Source: Podospora bellae-mahoneyi
Taxonomy: Eukaryota; Ascomycota; Sordariomycetes; Sordariales; Podosporaceae
Reading direction: 5' to 3'
DNA length: 64,000 nucleotides
NCBI RefSeq assembly: GCF_035222275.1
Contig: NC_085882.1
Span: 2,673,501 to 2,737,500 of the forward strand
Part shown: piece by piece, positions 1 to 12,798 of the stretch
Position numbering within the stretch: the stretch's first letter is position 1
Layout: the number at the start of each line of letters is the position of its first letter
Notes under the pieces: model-generated
What the model was told of the DNA's origin: nothing
Databases searched by the model: none
Seen by the model: only the letters and a program-made list of their open reading frames with translations
Translations under genes and position numbers: made by a program

Positions 1-241
1 CACGTTTGTTGCCGTCGAGATAGCCGCAAGTGTTATCGGGAGCGGCGATGTAGTTTGAAGGCCTGCCATTCTGACGTCGCAGCAGCGCGTTCACAGCCGG
101 AGCTTCTGTTGGTTTCGGCGTCCACCCAAGACCGTCTTCCACGGCAATGACACCGGTTGGCTGGGGACCTGGAAAGGCCAGTCCCTCGACCGAAATGCCA
201 AAGAAGGCGAGCTGACAAAAAGTAGATATCCTCATCTTCAT
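1..241 (-). CDS. N-terminal part of a secreted fungal protein
   Basis: Read on the minus strand, an ATG at 241 (Met-Lys-Met) opens an uninterrupted frame to the window edge, giving 80 residues. A short basic N-terminus is followed by a hydrophobic stretch ending in Ser-Val-Glu-Gly-Leu-Ala, which looks like a cleavable signal peptide. The mature part is rich in Pro and Thr and then carries the motif APDNTCGYLDGN near residue 70. A TCGY motif just after the leader is common in secreted and single-pass proteins of filamentous fungi, usually with further cysteines downstream. The rest of the gene is outside the window, so neither a function nor an anchor can be stated. A second in-frame Met two codons later is an equally good start. 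The next gene (999) is divergent, so the 757 bp between them should hold both promoters. Confidence 0.72.
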   Translation of the reverse strand, partial: MKMRISTFCQLAFFGISVEGLAFPGPQPTGVIAVEDGLGWTPKPTEAPAVNALLRRQNGRPSNYIAAPDNTCGYLDGNKR

Positions 242-998
242 CTTTCGCTTGCTGGCTTGCGTCACCTGAATCACAAGCGACGGTGACAATGACGGTTGGG
301 AAGAAGAGAAAGCATAAGTCAGAGTGGGTTTGGCATTACGGTGCCGGCCAGCAGGCACAAGAAAAGACGCACTCCTTTCCGGGTCAGAAGTGATCGGCAG
401 ACATGTGCCATGGGTAGGAGATGTTTAAAAAGAGGACTCCGTGTGGGAAGCGGGAGGGGGACTGGGGTGTGAGACATTGGCGGGCAAGGATGGGGAACCA
501 CCACCAGCAGATGACAGCGCACACGGGACACAGGATTGCCGAAAGATGGCTCCCAGCAATCTGGGAGGACTTGTTTACTGCATGTACCTACGGGGTATTT
601 GTGCTACGGCCGGCCATTCCATTGTAATGCGGTGTGGGAAACGTTGGAGCAAACAAGTTGTTTTTATGAAGCTCTGAAGATGCGGGCCTTGTCGATCTCA
701 GGGGTTGATGAAGTGAAGAAAAGCTGTGCCTGGCGCCATGCATCCAAGAAACAGAAACATGCAGAGACCCTTCCTTTAATTTCACTGCCCCCGAAATATC
801 CCTGCAGCGGTTCCCGGCTCTTGGAAAGACGCTAGGCCCAGTGAGGAATGAGGAACGGCGGGGGCCCTGCCAAGCTCCGCACTGCACGCCAGATCGAACG
901 GCCCCACCATCGGTGCCGAGCAGACGTCCTCCGTTGCCTGATTCTCTGATATTGATAGTATCGATATCAATTTATCAAAAGGTCCACATCTTCAAACC
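242..998. other. Divergent intergenic region
   Basis: This lies between the secreted-protein start and the RAD57-like start. Only short frames with no family resemblance are present. A short run of alternating tat/gat triplets lies at about 950-975, just before the RAD57-like ATG. Confidence 0.6.
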
Positions 999-2507
999 AT
1001 GACAGACCTGCTGCGAGTCCTGCCAGAATTCCCAGTCAAACAGTTTGGCGGCCTCATCTCAGCCCTCGAGTCACGCGGGTACACCACCGCCGACCTCCTG
1101 ACCCTAGATCCTGCTGAAATAGAAACCAGAACCAAGCTGCCAAATGTGAAGCGATTATGTGATGCCATCTTGAACGCCCTACACACCGATCTTGGTGTTG
1201 CAGATCCACCACCACTGCTACCGCCACCACCATCACAACAACAACAACAACAACAACACGACGATGTACAGTCCAACACTGAACCACCACCACATCATCA
1301 CCATGAAACCAGTCACCTAAAGCACACGGCTGACACCCTCTCCTCCCAATGGATCACAATCAGCACCCTCGACCCCCACCTGGACCTCGCCCTCGGGGGC
1401 GGCATTCCCACCGGCCACATCACCGAAATCACGGGTGAATCCGCCGCCGGCAAAACCCAATTCCTCCTCACCCTCCTCCTTGCCGTGCAACTCCCCCCTC
1501 CCCACGGCCTCTCCCGGCCAGCTCTCTACATCAGCACCGAAGCCCCCCTCTCGACCCGCCGCCTCTCCCAAATGATCACCGAAAACCCATTGTTCTCCAC
1601 CCTCCCACGGTCTGCCCGCCCAACCCTCGACAAAATAATCAGCACCACCACCCCCGACCTCGAATCCCAAGACCACATCCTCACCTACCAAGCCCCGGTG
1701 GAAATCGCCCGCCGCAACGTCGGCCTCTTGGTCATCGACTCAGTAGCAGCCAACTACCGCGCCGAATTTGAGCGTCCCACCGCCAACTCCAACCTCTCCT
1801 CCAACATGGGCGCGAGGACCAACGAGCTCATCAAGTTGGGAATGCACCTCAAGGATTTAGCAGAAAAGTACAACCTCGCGGTGGTGGTCTCCAACCAAGT
1901 AGCCGATCGTTTCTCAGGCACCGGCGGGCTCAAGACACCTGCTCCTGTCCCCCCCAAGACACCAGCTTCATCACTTAAGGCACCTTTCCCACATGTGTGG
2001 GGGAAACAATCACAAGAGTCACCGTTGGCATCAAGATCCCGACCGGCGGGGGCAATACCAATCCCACCGCCACCGCCACCGCCACAGCCGCAGTTAAACC
2101 CCGAGTTTCCCGATCCAGAAGTTGAGATTAACGCTCATCCTGCGTTATCGCTGGATCACCAGCAAAAGTGGTTTACCGGCTGGGGTGACAACCCATCGCT
2201 GGACTACCCGTTGAAGACGCCGAGTTTGGGGCTTGTCTGGTCGACGCAGATATCCGGGAGGATAGCGCTGTTCAGGAGGCCGGTTAATTATGGGTATGGT
2301 GATCATGTTGGGGCTGTGGAGGGGATGGGGGCGATGAAGGGGTGGAGGAGGTGGATGAAGGTTGTTTGGGGGGTTAATGCGCCGGCTTCTGATGCCAGTG
2401 GGAGGGGTGGCAAGAAGAAGGGAGGGGGGCCGGTGGAGTTTGAGGTTTGGAAGGGGGGTGTGAGGGTTGTTGACGCGGGGAGGATTAACGAAGCGAATAT
2501 TGCATAA
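999..2507 (+). CDS. RAD57: Rad51 paralogue, RAD57/XRCC3-like recombination mediator
   Basis: This is an intronless 502-residue protein of the RecA/Rad51 family. An N-terminal helical region (about 1-65) precedes a Pro/Gln/His-rich linker that includes a seven-Gln run and a four-His run. The ATPase core starts at about residue 125 with a LALGGGIPTGHITEI segment. The Walker A motif GESAAGKT is at 146-153, and Walker B (GLLVIDS, Asp247) is followed by SVAANYRAEF. A conserved VVVSNQVADRF stretch precedes a roughly 90-residue Pro-rich insertion. The family pattern best fits yeast Rad57/XRCC3, which with Rad55 helps load Rad51 on RPA-coated single-stranded DNA in the nucleus. Assignment among paralogues rests on the GGGI(x)TGxITEI(x)GE segment and not on alignment. 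Codon usage is C-ending at the 5' end and strongly G-rich at the 3' end. Confidence 0.78.
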   Translation: MTDLLRVLPEFPVKQFGGLISALESRGYTTADLLTLDPAEIETRTKLPNVKRLCDAILNALHTDLGVADPPPLLPPPPSQQQQQQQHDDVQSNTEPPPHHHHETSHLKHTADTLSSQWITISTLDPHLDLALGGGIPTGHITEITGESAAGKTQFLLTLLLAVQLPPPHGLSRPALYISTEAPLSTRRLSQMITENPLFSTLPRSARPTLDKIISTTTPDLESQDHILTYQAPVEIARRNVGLLVIDSVAANYRAEFERPTANSNLSSNMGARTNELIKLGMHLKDLAEKYNLAVVVSNQVADRFSGTGGLKTPAPVPPKTPASSLKAPFPHVWGKQSQESPLASRSRPAGAIPIPPPPPPPQPQLNPEFPDPEVEINAHPALSLDHQQKWFTGWGDNPSLDYPLKTPSLGLVWSTQISGRIALFRRPVNYGYGDHVGAVEGMGAMKGWRRWMKVVWGVNAPASDASGRGGKKKGGGPVEFEVWKGGVRVVDAGRINEANIA

Positions 2508-2600
2508 TACTGCCCAAGGGCTTGGGGAAAGAGTATGGATAAATCTTTATTTGGATGGCACGTTGTGGACAAAAAGACTGGCACTATAAAACACTGAAAC

Positions 2601-2665
2601 AGGCCTCAAAAGTAATCAATAGGCCTCTTGATTATCCTTTTAGACCTCTTGACTATCTTTTAAAA
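2601..2665 (+). repeat. AT-rich palindrome with two 21-bp tandem units
   Basis: Starting with aggcctc at 2601, the strand reads AAAAGTAATCAA, then a taggcctc centre, then TTGATTATCCTTTT, an imperfect palindrome. Two 21-bp units then follow back to back, beginning CCTCTTGATTATCCTTTT and CCTCTTGACTATCTTTTA. The same unit length and near-identical sequence recur on the opposite strand at 29797-29933, so this looks like a remnant of a dispersed repeat family. It lies 93 bp past the RAD57-like stop. Confidence 0.6.
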
Positions 2666-2915
2666 GCCGATTCTTCCTTTAAAAAGCATAGGTTAAGAAT
2701 AACTACACATTGTACCGGACTCGCAATATCAGTTATTTTTTACCCACCAAGTGGATGGATACATATTGCCAGGCGAAGGTTGGGAAAGAAGACATCACTG
2801 CCAGGCCAAACTTTGAGAAGAGTAATCAGAGATAATTCATTTTTATATATTTTTGATTCTTAATATTCGATGATAAGATGCTGCATGGGTTGTTTTGGTG
2901 TTTTATTTTCATTTT

Positions 2916-3658
2916 TTATCCAACCGAATCCGACTCACCGTAATCCTCATAATCATCATCATAGTACTCCTCAGACTCCTCATAGTACTCCACATCGTCC
3001 TCTTGCCACTCCTCATCGCCATCTTCGTCCTCATCCTCATCCCCCTCACCATCGTCACTCTCCTCACCATCGTCACTCTCCTCACCGCTCCCCTCATCCT
3101 CCACCTCTAGCCAGACCTCCCCATCCCGAGTCAACTTCATCTTCTCAAACTTCATACGCAATCCCCCCTCACCCTCAACAATCTCCACATCCTCACCCTT
3201 GTCCTTCCCAGTCTATGCCGTCCCATGAATCTCCCCGGCATACTTCTCCGCAACAGCATCATGTCCCTCTCCCCCATCAACCGCACACAAGGCATCATTA
3301 AACGCCATCGCCTCCCTCTTTCTCTCGTTGTTGTAGAAATCACCATATTGCTGTCCCCCGTTCCCTCTGTCTTGGCTTCAGAGGGAGCTGTCGTCTCTTT
3401 GGTCGGCGGTTTGACCTCTCATGACTCCAGCTTGAGGGTAAAGGTCACGTCCTTGTTCTTGTTGGAGTCCTCCTTGTTCCATTTGTTGTTGCAGGGTCGG
3501 CCATACACACTATAGTGATGAGATTGAGGATGAGTTGCCATGGGGGAAGAGTGGCCACCAGGAGGAACGCTACCCGCAGCAGCTGTTGTAGAATGGCCAC
3601 TGCTGTATGAGTTACCGAAATAAAATGGGGCCGAATCCTTCACATTGGACGAGGTGTC
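2916..3658 (-). pseudogene. Decayed-looking 3' continuation of the coiled-coil gene
   Basis: Directly after the TAG that ends the coiled-coil frame at 3659, the same minus-strand frame stays open and protein-like for 75 codons (Ser/His/Pro-rich, then an NKWNKEDSNKNKD stretch). It then meets a TGA at about 3419. After 20 or so further plausible codons the protein-like sequence moves to another frame (GQQYGDFYNNERKREAMAF). It meets a second TAG near 3221 and then runs to 2916 as a highly acidic tail of EESDDGE and poly-Asp/Glu blocks. No intron with convincing signals would remove the stops. Either the gene was once longer and has decayed, or the assembly has errors here, or the tail belongs to a separate broken gene. 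The acidic tail could also arise simply from skewed repeats, but the KFEKMKLTRDGEVWLEVEDE segment looks like true protein. Confidence 0.5.
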
Positions 3659-4724
3659 CTATTGAGAATCGGAAGGAACACCGTAAGTGCGGTAGGTTGG
3701 CCGCGGGGCGTCATAGGCGCTGGCATTGTATATCTGCCGGGTCAGGCTCGAAGAGAGATAGGGGAGCAAGTTGGGTGGTGAGGGATAACGGGGATAGCCA
3801 TATCCAGAACTGCTCGCTAGTCCTCTCGACGCCGGAGAAGAAGCCTGAAGGTAAGGGCGTCGCGGGTTGTACTCTCCCAGGCCATCCGCCCCCGAATTCC
3901 CAGCCGCCCCAAGCTTGCCAAGTCCCTTGTCAATCTTGGGGCCGGCCGTGAGAGCAGCCGTCTCCTCCCGGAGGGAATCCGGAAAGGCCTTCACGCTCTT
4001 CTTCTCACTCTCTTCCCCCTCTGCCTCCTCTTTCTCCATCCAATCAACCCGGCTCTCGAACACACAGGCCCTCGGTTCAGATGCGTTCTTCTCCCACTCC
4101 CTCTCCATCCAATCAGCCCGCCACTCCAACGCACAAACCCTCCCTTCGTATCTTTCCTCCTCCCACTGATCCTCCCACTCCTCCTCCCACTCCTCCACCT
4201 TCACCACCCTCTCCTCCACAACCGCCTTAAACTCCTCAAACTCCCCCTTCAACTTCTCACACACACAATCCCTACTCTTCCACCCCTCCAACACCCCCAC
4301 CCTCTCCTTCATCATCCTCTCCCTTTCTTCCAACTCCCTCACCCTCTCCTTCAACTTCCTCACCCGTCCCTTCGTCTTCTTGTTCTTTTCCTCCTGCTTC
4401 TCCAGAAGCGCCATAACATACACCGCAGCATTACGATTCTCCTCCTCCTTCTCCTCCCCAGCCTTCCTCAGCATCCGCACCTCCTCACCCAACTCCTTGC
4501 ACATCAGCCGGGTGCGATTAACACTGTCAAAAAGTTGACGGAGAAAAGTCATGAACTTGACGTCCTCAGTCTTTGCCTTGCTCGCCATCTCCTCCAGCTT
4601 GGCGACCCGATCGTTGAGTTCGGCTTGGGTTCTGTGGATGGGGGAGAAGGCGTAGAGACCTGAGGAGGGAGACGAGGAAGAGGACATGCTGTCGTTGTCG
4701 TCGTTGTCGTTGTCGTTGTCGTTA

Positions 4725-4757
<33 letters not shown>

Positions 4758-4792
4758 CTGTTGCTGTTGTTATCTTGAAAAGGTGAAGACAT
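3659..4792 (-). CDS. Coiled-coil protein with Asn-Asp repeat N-terminus
   Basis: This is a 377-residue protein of unknown function. The N-terminus (about 6-33) is an (Asn-Asp)n and Asn-Ser tract, followed by a Ser-rich stretch. Residues about 55-215 are dense in Glu/Lys/Arg/Leu with heptad-like spacing (for example RVRKLKERVRELEERERMM), which predicts a long coiled coil. A segment containing ALEWRADWMEREWE is partly repeated as VFESRVDWMEKEE about 25 residues later. The C-terminus is Ser/Pro/Tyr-rich and probably disordered. No signal peptide or membrane segment is visible. The frame ends with a TAG followed by further protein-like sequence, so the natural C-terminus may lie further downstream. 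The ATG at 4792 is the first in frame. Confidence 0.6.
4691..4771 (-). repeat. GTC/GTT triplet repeat encoding Asn-Asp
   Basis: About 80 bp of almost perfect 6-bp alternation of gtc and gtt (plus strand) encodes alternating Asp and Asn on the minus strand inside the coiled-coil gene. Being a multiple of three, it can vary in length without breaking the frame. Confidence 0.85.
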
Positions 4793-5545
4793 CTATCTGT
4801 AAGTCGGAATGGGGAGTTAGGTTAGCAGGTGTATTTGGATGTTGAGTTATCGTGGTGTTAAGAAGAGGGGTTGTGTTGAAGGTGGTAGAGCGGAAGGGAT
4901 ACTTGTGATATGGGGGAAAGAAGATGATGTGTGTGATGATGGAAGCCAGGTGATGAAGGCAGTGTGTCGATGAAAACAAGCCTTCGTTGATGGCCGTACC
5001 TTGTCGACAAGTGAGTCAATTGACCTTGACAATATCCCAGAAAGAAAAGTGATCCTTCTAGGAATCCCGAGACACCTATAACTCTGGAAAAGAAAAGGAA
5101 AAAGAGAGAGAAATGCGGGAGGGTGCAAAGGGTTTAAGTAAACCGCCCAAACAGAGCTATATCAGTAAAGTCCACCCCGAGATCACGCCGACCTCATTAT
5201 CACGACCACCCAAACTCTAATGATCACGCCCTCGGAGCAAGCAAGTGGGACATCAGAAGCCACATCAACTCAGAACCAAGAAAAACCCATAATGACTCAA
5301 TTCCCAAATCTATTCACAACACCAATGCTAAACAAATATCATTTTACCTCTGCCCGAGTGCCCAGCTACCGTTCCCCAAGACTAGATATACACAATACGA
5401 TATCTGACCCAAGCATCAAAAACGCCATAGCCCCCACCCACCCATTAGAAGCCCTAAACGCCACATATACATGCAAGTGTTTTTCTCCATCTCCTAATTA
5501 TGAGAGATAGCTCCACTGTGGCCACCAGTGACCTCGCCGTGTGCC
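4793..5545. other. Intergenic region, coiled-coil promoter and RPC2 3' end
   Basis: This is the upstream region of the minus-strand coiled-coil gene and the 3' flank of the minus-strand polymerase gene. A 96-codon plus-strand frame at 5220-5510 has no recognisable features. I see nothing else. Confidence 0.5.
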
Positions 5546-8500
5546 TCACCGAGGATGGGGAAACTGGTCCTCCAACTGCATCCTGACCCCCACATTCATA
5601 GAAATCAGCTCCTGCAGCAGCAGCTTGGCAGCGTACGGCATGTTCATCTTGGTGACATTGCTCGTCGTCTTGCAAGTCTGGCAGTACCCCTTGTAGCCCA
5701 TCAGACCGCACCGCTCGCAGACGTCCACCTTGGTAACGTCAGAGCTGTACATCAACCGTTCTAGCAACAGCTGCGAGGCGCCGTAGGCAATCAGGCAATC
5801 ACGCTCCATTTCTCCCAAACGCAGACCACCGTCACGCGAACGACCCTCGGTGGGCTGACGTGTGAGGACCGCGCGCGGGCCGCGAGAGCGAGAGTGCATC
5901 TTGTCTGCCACCATGTGCTTGAGGCGCTGGTAAAAGATGGGCCCGTTGAAAAGATAGGCCTCGTGGGGCTCGCCCGTGATGCCGGATGTGAAGTAATCCT
6001 TGCCCTCCCACGAGAAGCCGTGCTCGATCAATACCTTGCCCATCTCTTCCACCGGATGAGACCGGAAGGCATCACCAAAGCCGTACTCCCGCCTTCCTGC
6101 CACGACGGACGCCTTGCCGGTCAAGCACTCAAACAACTTGCCGACAGTCATACGCGATGGGAAGCCGTGGGGGTTCATGATGATATCGGGCGTCAGACCC
6201 TTGTCGGAGAAGGGCAGGTCCTCTTGGTCCACAATGATACCAACAACACCCTTCTGGCCGTGACGAGACGAAAACTTGTCACCAAGCTCCGGTCGGCGTG
6301 TCTGTCTGGTCCGGACCTTCAGCAGCGGCGTGCCGCTCTCCTTGGTGGTGATGACTACCTTGTCGACAATGGCTGGATCCTTGATCTTGTAGCTGATGGG
6401 ACACGGACGGAACTCGGTGATTTTCCGATCCTCACCAATGTTTGTTGACGTCTGGTCGACCGGGGTCTCTTTCATGATCATGATATCGCCGTCTTTCATT
6501 TTCATTCCAGGAGTAGCGAGACCATCATTGTCAAGCACCGCATGTCGATCCTTGGCCTTGCCGTCTTCATCGCGTTGCACGCCACCAAGTCGGTCCTTGT
6601 TTCGGTTGGGGTACTGTAGGAGCTCGGTCGTGTACTTCTTGAACACCTGGCAGCGACCGAATCCTCGATCGCAGGATGCCTTGTTGAGCACAAGGGCGTC
6701 TTCAATATCGTACCCCGAGTACGACATGACGACAACCGTGGCGTTTTGGCCAGCAGGGAGCTTGTCGTAATGGATAAGTTGAATGGTCTTGGTGATGACC
6801 ATGGGTCGTTGAGGATACACGAGCGTGTAGTGAAGAGTATCGATGCGGTTTTGCTGGTTGTATGCGATGAAGCCTATCGCTTGCTTGCCCATGGCGCATT
6901 GGTAGGTGTTACGGGGCGACTGGTTGTGGTGAGGGAACGGAATGAGGCCCGCAACTGCGCCCAGGATGGTGAATGGCTCGATTTCCAGATGAGTTGTCTG
7001 GTTGTTGATGTCCGACTCGTGGACGGCAATCAGCGCGTCGTTTTCCTCGTTCACATCCAGATATTCCAGCACACCCTTCTTCAAAAAGTCCTCAAATGTG
7101 GCCTTCTTGTGCCGGAGAAGATCTAGATGTGCTGCCTCCAGCATGGACTTTCCGTTCTCGACAATGATGTATGGCCGACAGATGCGCCCTTCATCGGTGG
7201 CGATGTGGATCGAGGCTGTGGCATGACTGGTGTGAATCCCAATAAAGGCCGACAGCACGCCGCGGCGACGGAACTGCTTGAACCTCTTGGTGAAGGCCGC
7301 CGCGTCAAGGGTCAGAGCATACGGCGTGCCGTTTACGTGAATGATGAAGGCGTTTTCTTCATGCATCTCTGTGCCGCTGCACTCCTCGATAAGCCGGATG
7401 CCCTCGATCAATGTCGAGACGCACTTCTTGACCTTTTCTTCTCCTGCCTCGGTGGTGATATGTGTCATGAGCGCCAAGTTCTTGACCAAACCACAGGCCT
7501 CGCCTTCAGGTGTGTCGGATGTGCACAACATACCCCACTGCGAGGGCTGGAGGGCTCTGGGACCCGATACCTTTCGTGTCTTTTCGAACTGACTGCTGAT
7601 TCTCGTCATCATGCCGAGGGCAGCAATATAGCTCAGACGACTGAGAACGTGTGTGACACCGGCCCGATTCATACCGAAACGCTTGACTGTCCAATTCCCG
7701 CTCTGAATGGCCCGGTTCAGCCCTTGGGTGATCATTGTACCATAAGAGCCGATGGGACCAATGGGGTCATAAGCTGACGTGCGGTTGGGTCTCTTGAAAA
7801 AGTGCTCCATGTTCGCCTTGAGTTGCCCAATAAAACCTTTGAGCAGATCCTCGAAGAGCAAAGACAGCAGCTGGCCGGCCAACTCCAAACGCTTGTTGCC
7901 GACGAAATCACGGTCGTCGACCAGCTCGGGATTGTGAACGGCCATCAGGATGCGCCGCACCATCATGGCGATGTAGATGGTCTTGGGATAAAAGTCCAGG
8001 TCCTTGACGGTGACATGGGCTACAATCAGGTTGGAGAGAGCATCCAAGCCTTCCTCGATGGGGTTGCGCCGTGGTCCAGCAGAGAACTTGGGGCTTGGCT
8101 TTTTCGGGCCGCCCATCTTGACTCTGGCACCCACATATTCCAGCGCCTGTTGCTGCGTGTAGACACCAGCCTTTGCTGCGTCCTCAAAGTTGATGAGAAA
8201 GTCGTCTTGGTATCTGGAGTCTCCTCCCGCCACCAGCTCCATGATGTCGTAGTCAGACAGTCCCCCGAGGGCCTTGAGAACGATCACGATGGGAATCGCC
8301 TCCACGAGAATGTTGTGGGTGAGAAGGATGCGGTCCTTCTTGAGAACGACGTAGGTCTTGGACTTGCGTTCGTGGGTAGAACTTGTGACCGAGGCCTGCA
8401 CGCCACCCTTGTCGTCCTTTTCCACAATCACACGGTTCTTGCTGAGCTGTTCCTGAATCAAAATGACCTTTTCTGTGCCGCCGACAATAAAGTAGCCACC

Positions 8501-9028
8501 CGGATCCAGAGGACACTCGTTGAGCTCCTCCATCCTCGCGTTATTAGCACCGTTGAGGTAGCACTTGGAGCTCTTGAGCATGACGGGGATGCGGCAGAGC
8601 TGGACATTTTTGCGGATATTTCTGACGCCGTTCTTGGGGTAGGCGATATCGACAACGACGGGGGCGGCATAGGTAGCATCGCGAAGACGGCACTCCATGG
8701 GCGACACGGTTGTCGAGCTCTGCCACTGGAGCTGCGAGTTTTCATTTCTCGTGGGCTTGCCGACGCGGATGTCGGTGAACTCGAGCCAGAAGCTGGGTTC
8801 CTGGTCGCATCGGATCACTCGGTTGGCCTCGACGATCTTCTTGATGTCCTCCTCGACAAAGTAGTTGTACGAGTCGATGTGCTGCTTTACCAGCCCCTTG
8901 ACCTTGAGGAAGGCGGGCAGCAGCTGGTACTTGTCCTGCTTGGTGTTGATGGGATCCGTGAGCCGTTTGCCGTTGTAGAAGGGCTCCAGCAGAGCCTCGA
9001 AGCCATCGTCGACGGCTGCCGAAGGCAT
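5546..9028 (-). CDS. RPC2: RNA polymerase III second-largest subunit
   Basis: This is an intronless gene for a 1,160-residue protein, close to the 1,149 residues of yeast Ret1/Rpc128. It begins MPSAAVDDGFEALLEPFYNG and continues QDKYQLLPAFLKVKGLVKQH, which matches the Pol III subunit and not RPB2 or RPA2. Pol III-type blocks follow: LNECPLDPGGYFIVGGTEKV, SSTHERKSKTYVV and RKVSGPRALQPSQWGMLC. The lobe/fork DTPEGEACGLVKN, the GYDIEDALVLNK segment and the active-site GDKFSSRHGQKG motif (about 920-935) are all present. The C-terminal zinc ribbon has Cys1104, Cys1107, Cys1116 and Cys1119. The enzyme makes tRNAs, 5S rRNA and U6 in the nucleus. The frame stays open upstream to an ATG at 9253, but the extra 75 residues are not family-like, so I chose the ATG at 9028. 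Confidence 0.96.
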   Translation of the reverse strand: MPSAAVDDGFEALLEPFYNGKRLTDPINTKQDKYQLLPAFLKVKGLVKQHIDSYNYFVEEDIKKIVEANRVIRCDQEPSFWLEFTDIRVGKPTRNENSQLQWQSSTTVSPMECRLRDATYAAPVVVDIAYPKNGVRNIRKNVQLCRIPVMLKSSKCYLNGANNARMEELNECPLDPGGYFIVGGTEKVILIQEQLSKNRVIVEKDDKGGVQASVTSSTHERKSKTYVVLKKDRILLTHNILVEAIPIVIVLKALGGLSDYDIMELVAGGDSRYQDDFLINFEDAAKAGVYTQQQALEYVGARVKMGGPKKPSPKFSAGPRRNPIEEGLDALSNLIVAHVTVKDLDFYPKTIYIAMMVRRILMAVHNPELVDDRDFVGNKRLELAGQLLSLLFEDLLKGFIGQLKANMEHFFKRPNRTSAYDPIGPIGSYGTMITQGLNRAIQSGNWTVKRFGMNRAGVTHVLSRLSYIAALGMMTRISSQFEKTRKVSGPRALQPSQWGMLCTSDTPEGEACGLVKNLALMTHITTEAGEEKVKKCVSTLIEGIRLIEECSGTEMHEENAFIIHVNGTPYALTLDAAAFTKRFKQFRRRGVLSAFIGIHTSHATASIHIATDEGRICRPYIIVENGKSMLEAAHLDLLRHKKATFEDFLKKGVLEYLDVNEENDALIAVHESDINNQTTHLEIEPFTILGAVAGLIPFPHHNQSPRNTYQCAMGKQAIGFIAYNQQNRIDTLHYTLVYPQRPMVITKTIQLIHYDKLPAGQNATVVVMSYSGYDIEDALVLNKASCDRGFGRCQVFKKYTTELLQYPNRNKDRLGGVQRDEDGKAKDRHAVLDNDGLATPGMKMKDGDIMIMKETPVDQTSTNIGEDRKITEFRPCPISYKIKDPAIVDKVVITTKESGTPLLKVRTRQTRRPELGDKFSSRHGQKGVVGIIVDQEDLPFSDKGLTPDIIMNPHGFPSRMTVGKLFECLTGKASVVAGRREYGFGDAFRSHPVEEMGKVLIEHGFSWEGKDYFTSGITGEPHEAYLFNGPIFYQRLKHMVADKMHSRSRGPRAVLTRQPTEGRSRDGGLRLGEMERDCLIAYGASQLLLERLMYSSDVTKVDVCERCGLMGYKGYCQTCKTTSNVTKMNMPYAAKLLLQELISMNVGVRMQLEDQFPHPR

Positions 9029-12798
<3,770 letters not shown>

